Shown here piece by piece: positions 19,981 to 21,179 of a stretch of 21,179 nucleotides of DNA. The stretch's first letter is position 1; each line of letters begins with the position of its first letter. The stretch lies in NCBI GenBank assembly GCA_964639875.1, contig CAZXEM010000009.1, positions 1-21,179 of the forward strand, in the 5' to 3' direction. The notes beneath the pieces are model-generated. The model did no database searches. It had not been told where the DNA came from and saw only the letters and a list, made by a program, of their open reading frames with translations. The position numbers and the translations under genes were made by a program. The DNA comes from CAZQLW01 sp964639875. Lineage in GTDB: Archaea > Nanobdellota > Nanobdellia > Woesearchaeales > GW2011-AR9.

Positions 19981-21179
19981 ATGGGGAAAAATAAATTAGA
20001 CAATATTATTCAACTATTAATTCCCCCTTCTTTAGTATTACTTCTTGTTGTTACGATCATTGAACTTTTCTACGGTGTTGGAAAAGCAATGTCAATCTTC
20101 ATTGACATTTTTGATATTTATGTGGTTATTATTTTTGCTATTGATTTGTATTATCGGTGGTTTGAAACTCCACATTTTTTTCCTTTCGTCAAAAAACATA
20201 TTTTTGACATTATTGCTACCATTCCATTTAATTTAATCTTTTTAGGAATTGAAGGTCTTGTTTTAATCAGAGCATTAAGAGGAGTACGAATTTTAGCGAG
20301 AGTTGCTAGATTTGCACGATTTGCTCGTTACGGCCGTTTACTAAGATTGTTAAGATTTGGTGCACGGGCACCAAGGTTTATTAGAACAAGAAAATATGTT
20401 AAAAAAGCAAAAATCCGTAAAGTTCAACCGCACGAAAAACAGTTAAAGAAAACATTAAGTTTTAAAGTTATTCTTTTAATTACGATCAACTCCATTATGG
20501 GTACAGGAATCTGGTTCCTAACTTCTGCAGGAGCAAAACATGCTGGTCCTGCTTCTTTAGTTTCTTGGGGAGTATTATCATTAATCTCTGTTTACATTGC
20601 GATGTGTTTTGGAGAATTAGTTTCCATGTTTCCAAAAGCTGGCGGTGTTTATGAATTCGCTAAACAAGCTTACGGTCGATTTTGGAGTTTTGTTATTGGC
20701 TGGACAACTTCTATTGCCGGTTCAGTTACAATCGCTATGCTATTATTAGGAGCGTTACAATATCTTATTCCTCTTAAATATTCTTTTACCTATGTCCCTA
20801 TTGCAATTTTCCTAATTATCGCTTTTAGTTACGTTGCTTTTAGAGGAATGCAAACTTCAACAGTTGTTTTGGTAACTTTTGCGATTATTACTTTAACTGC
20901 AGTCATCGCAATTATCATTCCTGGATTTATTAATTTTAAGCCAGGCAATCTGGATCCCTTCTTTGTTTTCCCGGCAATGAATGTGTTGTTAGCGATATTC
21001 TTTATTGCCGAAACTTTCTTTGGTTGGGAAAGTGCAATATTTTTATCTGCAGAAACTAAGAACCCTTCTAAAATCATGCCTAAAGCGTTAATTTACGGAA
21101 CTATTGTTATTGCGGTTTTGTCTTTCTTTTTAGCTCTTACAGCGATGGGAACAATTCCTTGGGCAGAATTCTCAGAATC
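19981..21179 (+). CDS. voltage-sensor-like domain fused to an APC permease (runs off the window)
   Basis: One uninterrupted frame runs from ATG 19981 to the window end (399 codons). Residues 1-135 look like an ion-channel voltage-sensor domain: S1 (about 12-32), S2 (45-62, D55 and R59), S3 (73-90, FDIIATIP with D76) and an S4 helix with Arg at almost every third position (97, 100, 103, 107, 110, 113, 116, 119, 122, 125, 129, 132). There is no pore (S5-S6) region. A short basic linker leads at about 158 into an APC permease closely similar to the one at 16311: SIMGTGIWFL, FGELVSMFPKAGGVYEF, ETFFGWESAIFL. The start has GAGG at 19969-19972 and a TATA-like tttaaatata near 19934-19943. The C-terminus lies outside the window and may or may not hold a methyltransferase. 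Confidence 0.85.
   Translation, partial: MGKNKLDNIIQLLIPPSLVLLLVVTIIELFYGVGKAMSIFIDIFDIYVVIIFAIDLYYRWFETPHFFPFVKKHIFDIIATIPFNLIFLGIEGLVLIRALRGVRILARVARFARFARYGRLLRLLRFGARAPRFIRTRKYVKKAKIRKVQPHEKQLKKTLSFKVILLITINSIMGTGIWFLTSAGAKHAGPASLVSWGVLSLISVYIAMCFGELVSMFPKAGGVYEFAKQAYGRFWSFVIGWTTSIAGSVTIAMLLLGALQYLIPLKYSFTYVPIAIFLIIAFSYVAFRGMQTSTVVLVTFAIITLTAVIAIIIPGFINFKPGNLDPFFVFPAMNVLLAIFFIAETFFGWESAIFLSAETKNPSKIMPKALIYGTIVIAVLSFFLALTAMGTIPWAEFSE

Noticed and set aside
20045..20236. A separate 63-codon protein
   Set aside because: It lies out of frame within the voltage-sensor segment, whose S1-S4 pattern and continuous frame are much stronger.

Overview
This AT-rich window (a scaffold piece with one 100-N gap) looks like the genome of a DPANN archaeon, most like Woesearchaeota/Pacearchaeota. 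The archaeal evidence is a CDP-archaeol synthase, a diphthamide-synthase-like protein, TATA boxes about 26-30 bp before start codons (leaderless transcripts), oligo-T terminators and an intron-bearing tRNA. The DPANN placement is an inference from gene content: DUF5667 and DUF5652 proteins, a Lys/Ala/Pro-tailed histone-like protein and Cys-rich lipoproteins.

Regions: (1) 1-2010, lipid and translation genes: CDP-archaeol synthase, a convergent CDP-alcohol phosphatidyltransferase that may use its product, and a divergent shortened Dph2-like protein. (2) 2011-2670, a DNA-binding-type Lys-rich protein with its own strong leader and terminator. (3) 2730-4162, a methyltransferase/nuclease-like pair overlapping by one base, then a LeuA-family acyltransferase on the other strand. 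(4) 5388-9497, on the minus strand: a large secreted Cys-repeat protein, a CYTH protein and a lipoprotein with a cupredoxin-like domain. (5) 9529-11302: SelU/MnmH (tRNA 2-selenouridine synthase) interrupted by the gap, and divergent from it two membrane proteins. (6) 11319-12188, on the minus strand: a tRNA-Glu(UUC) gene with three apparent introns (D loop, anticodon loop, T loop), directly preceded by a LAGLIDADG endonuclease gene whose 3' end contains the tRNA promoter. (7) 12341-14337, a frameshifted Cys/Trp-repeat lipoprotein gene. (8) 14426-15862, a RimK-type ATP-grasp ligase paired with a RimB-like aspartyl-protease-fold protein. (9) 15865 to the end: a DUF5652 membrane protein and then a transporter cluster: an APC permease fused to a SAM methyltransferase, an LctP lactate permease, a decayed methyltransferase 3' end, and a second APC permease fused to an N-terminal voltage-sensor-like S1-S4 domain (running off the window).

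The most unusual items are the two different fusions on paralogous APC permeases, the three-intron tRNA-Glu beside a homing-endonuclease-type gene, and the Dph2-like protein that lacks its first domain. All function calls come from reading motifs by eye; no database search was possible.
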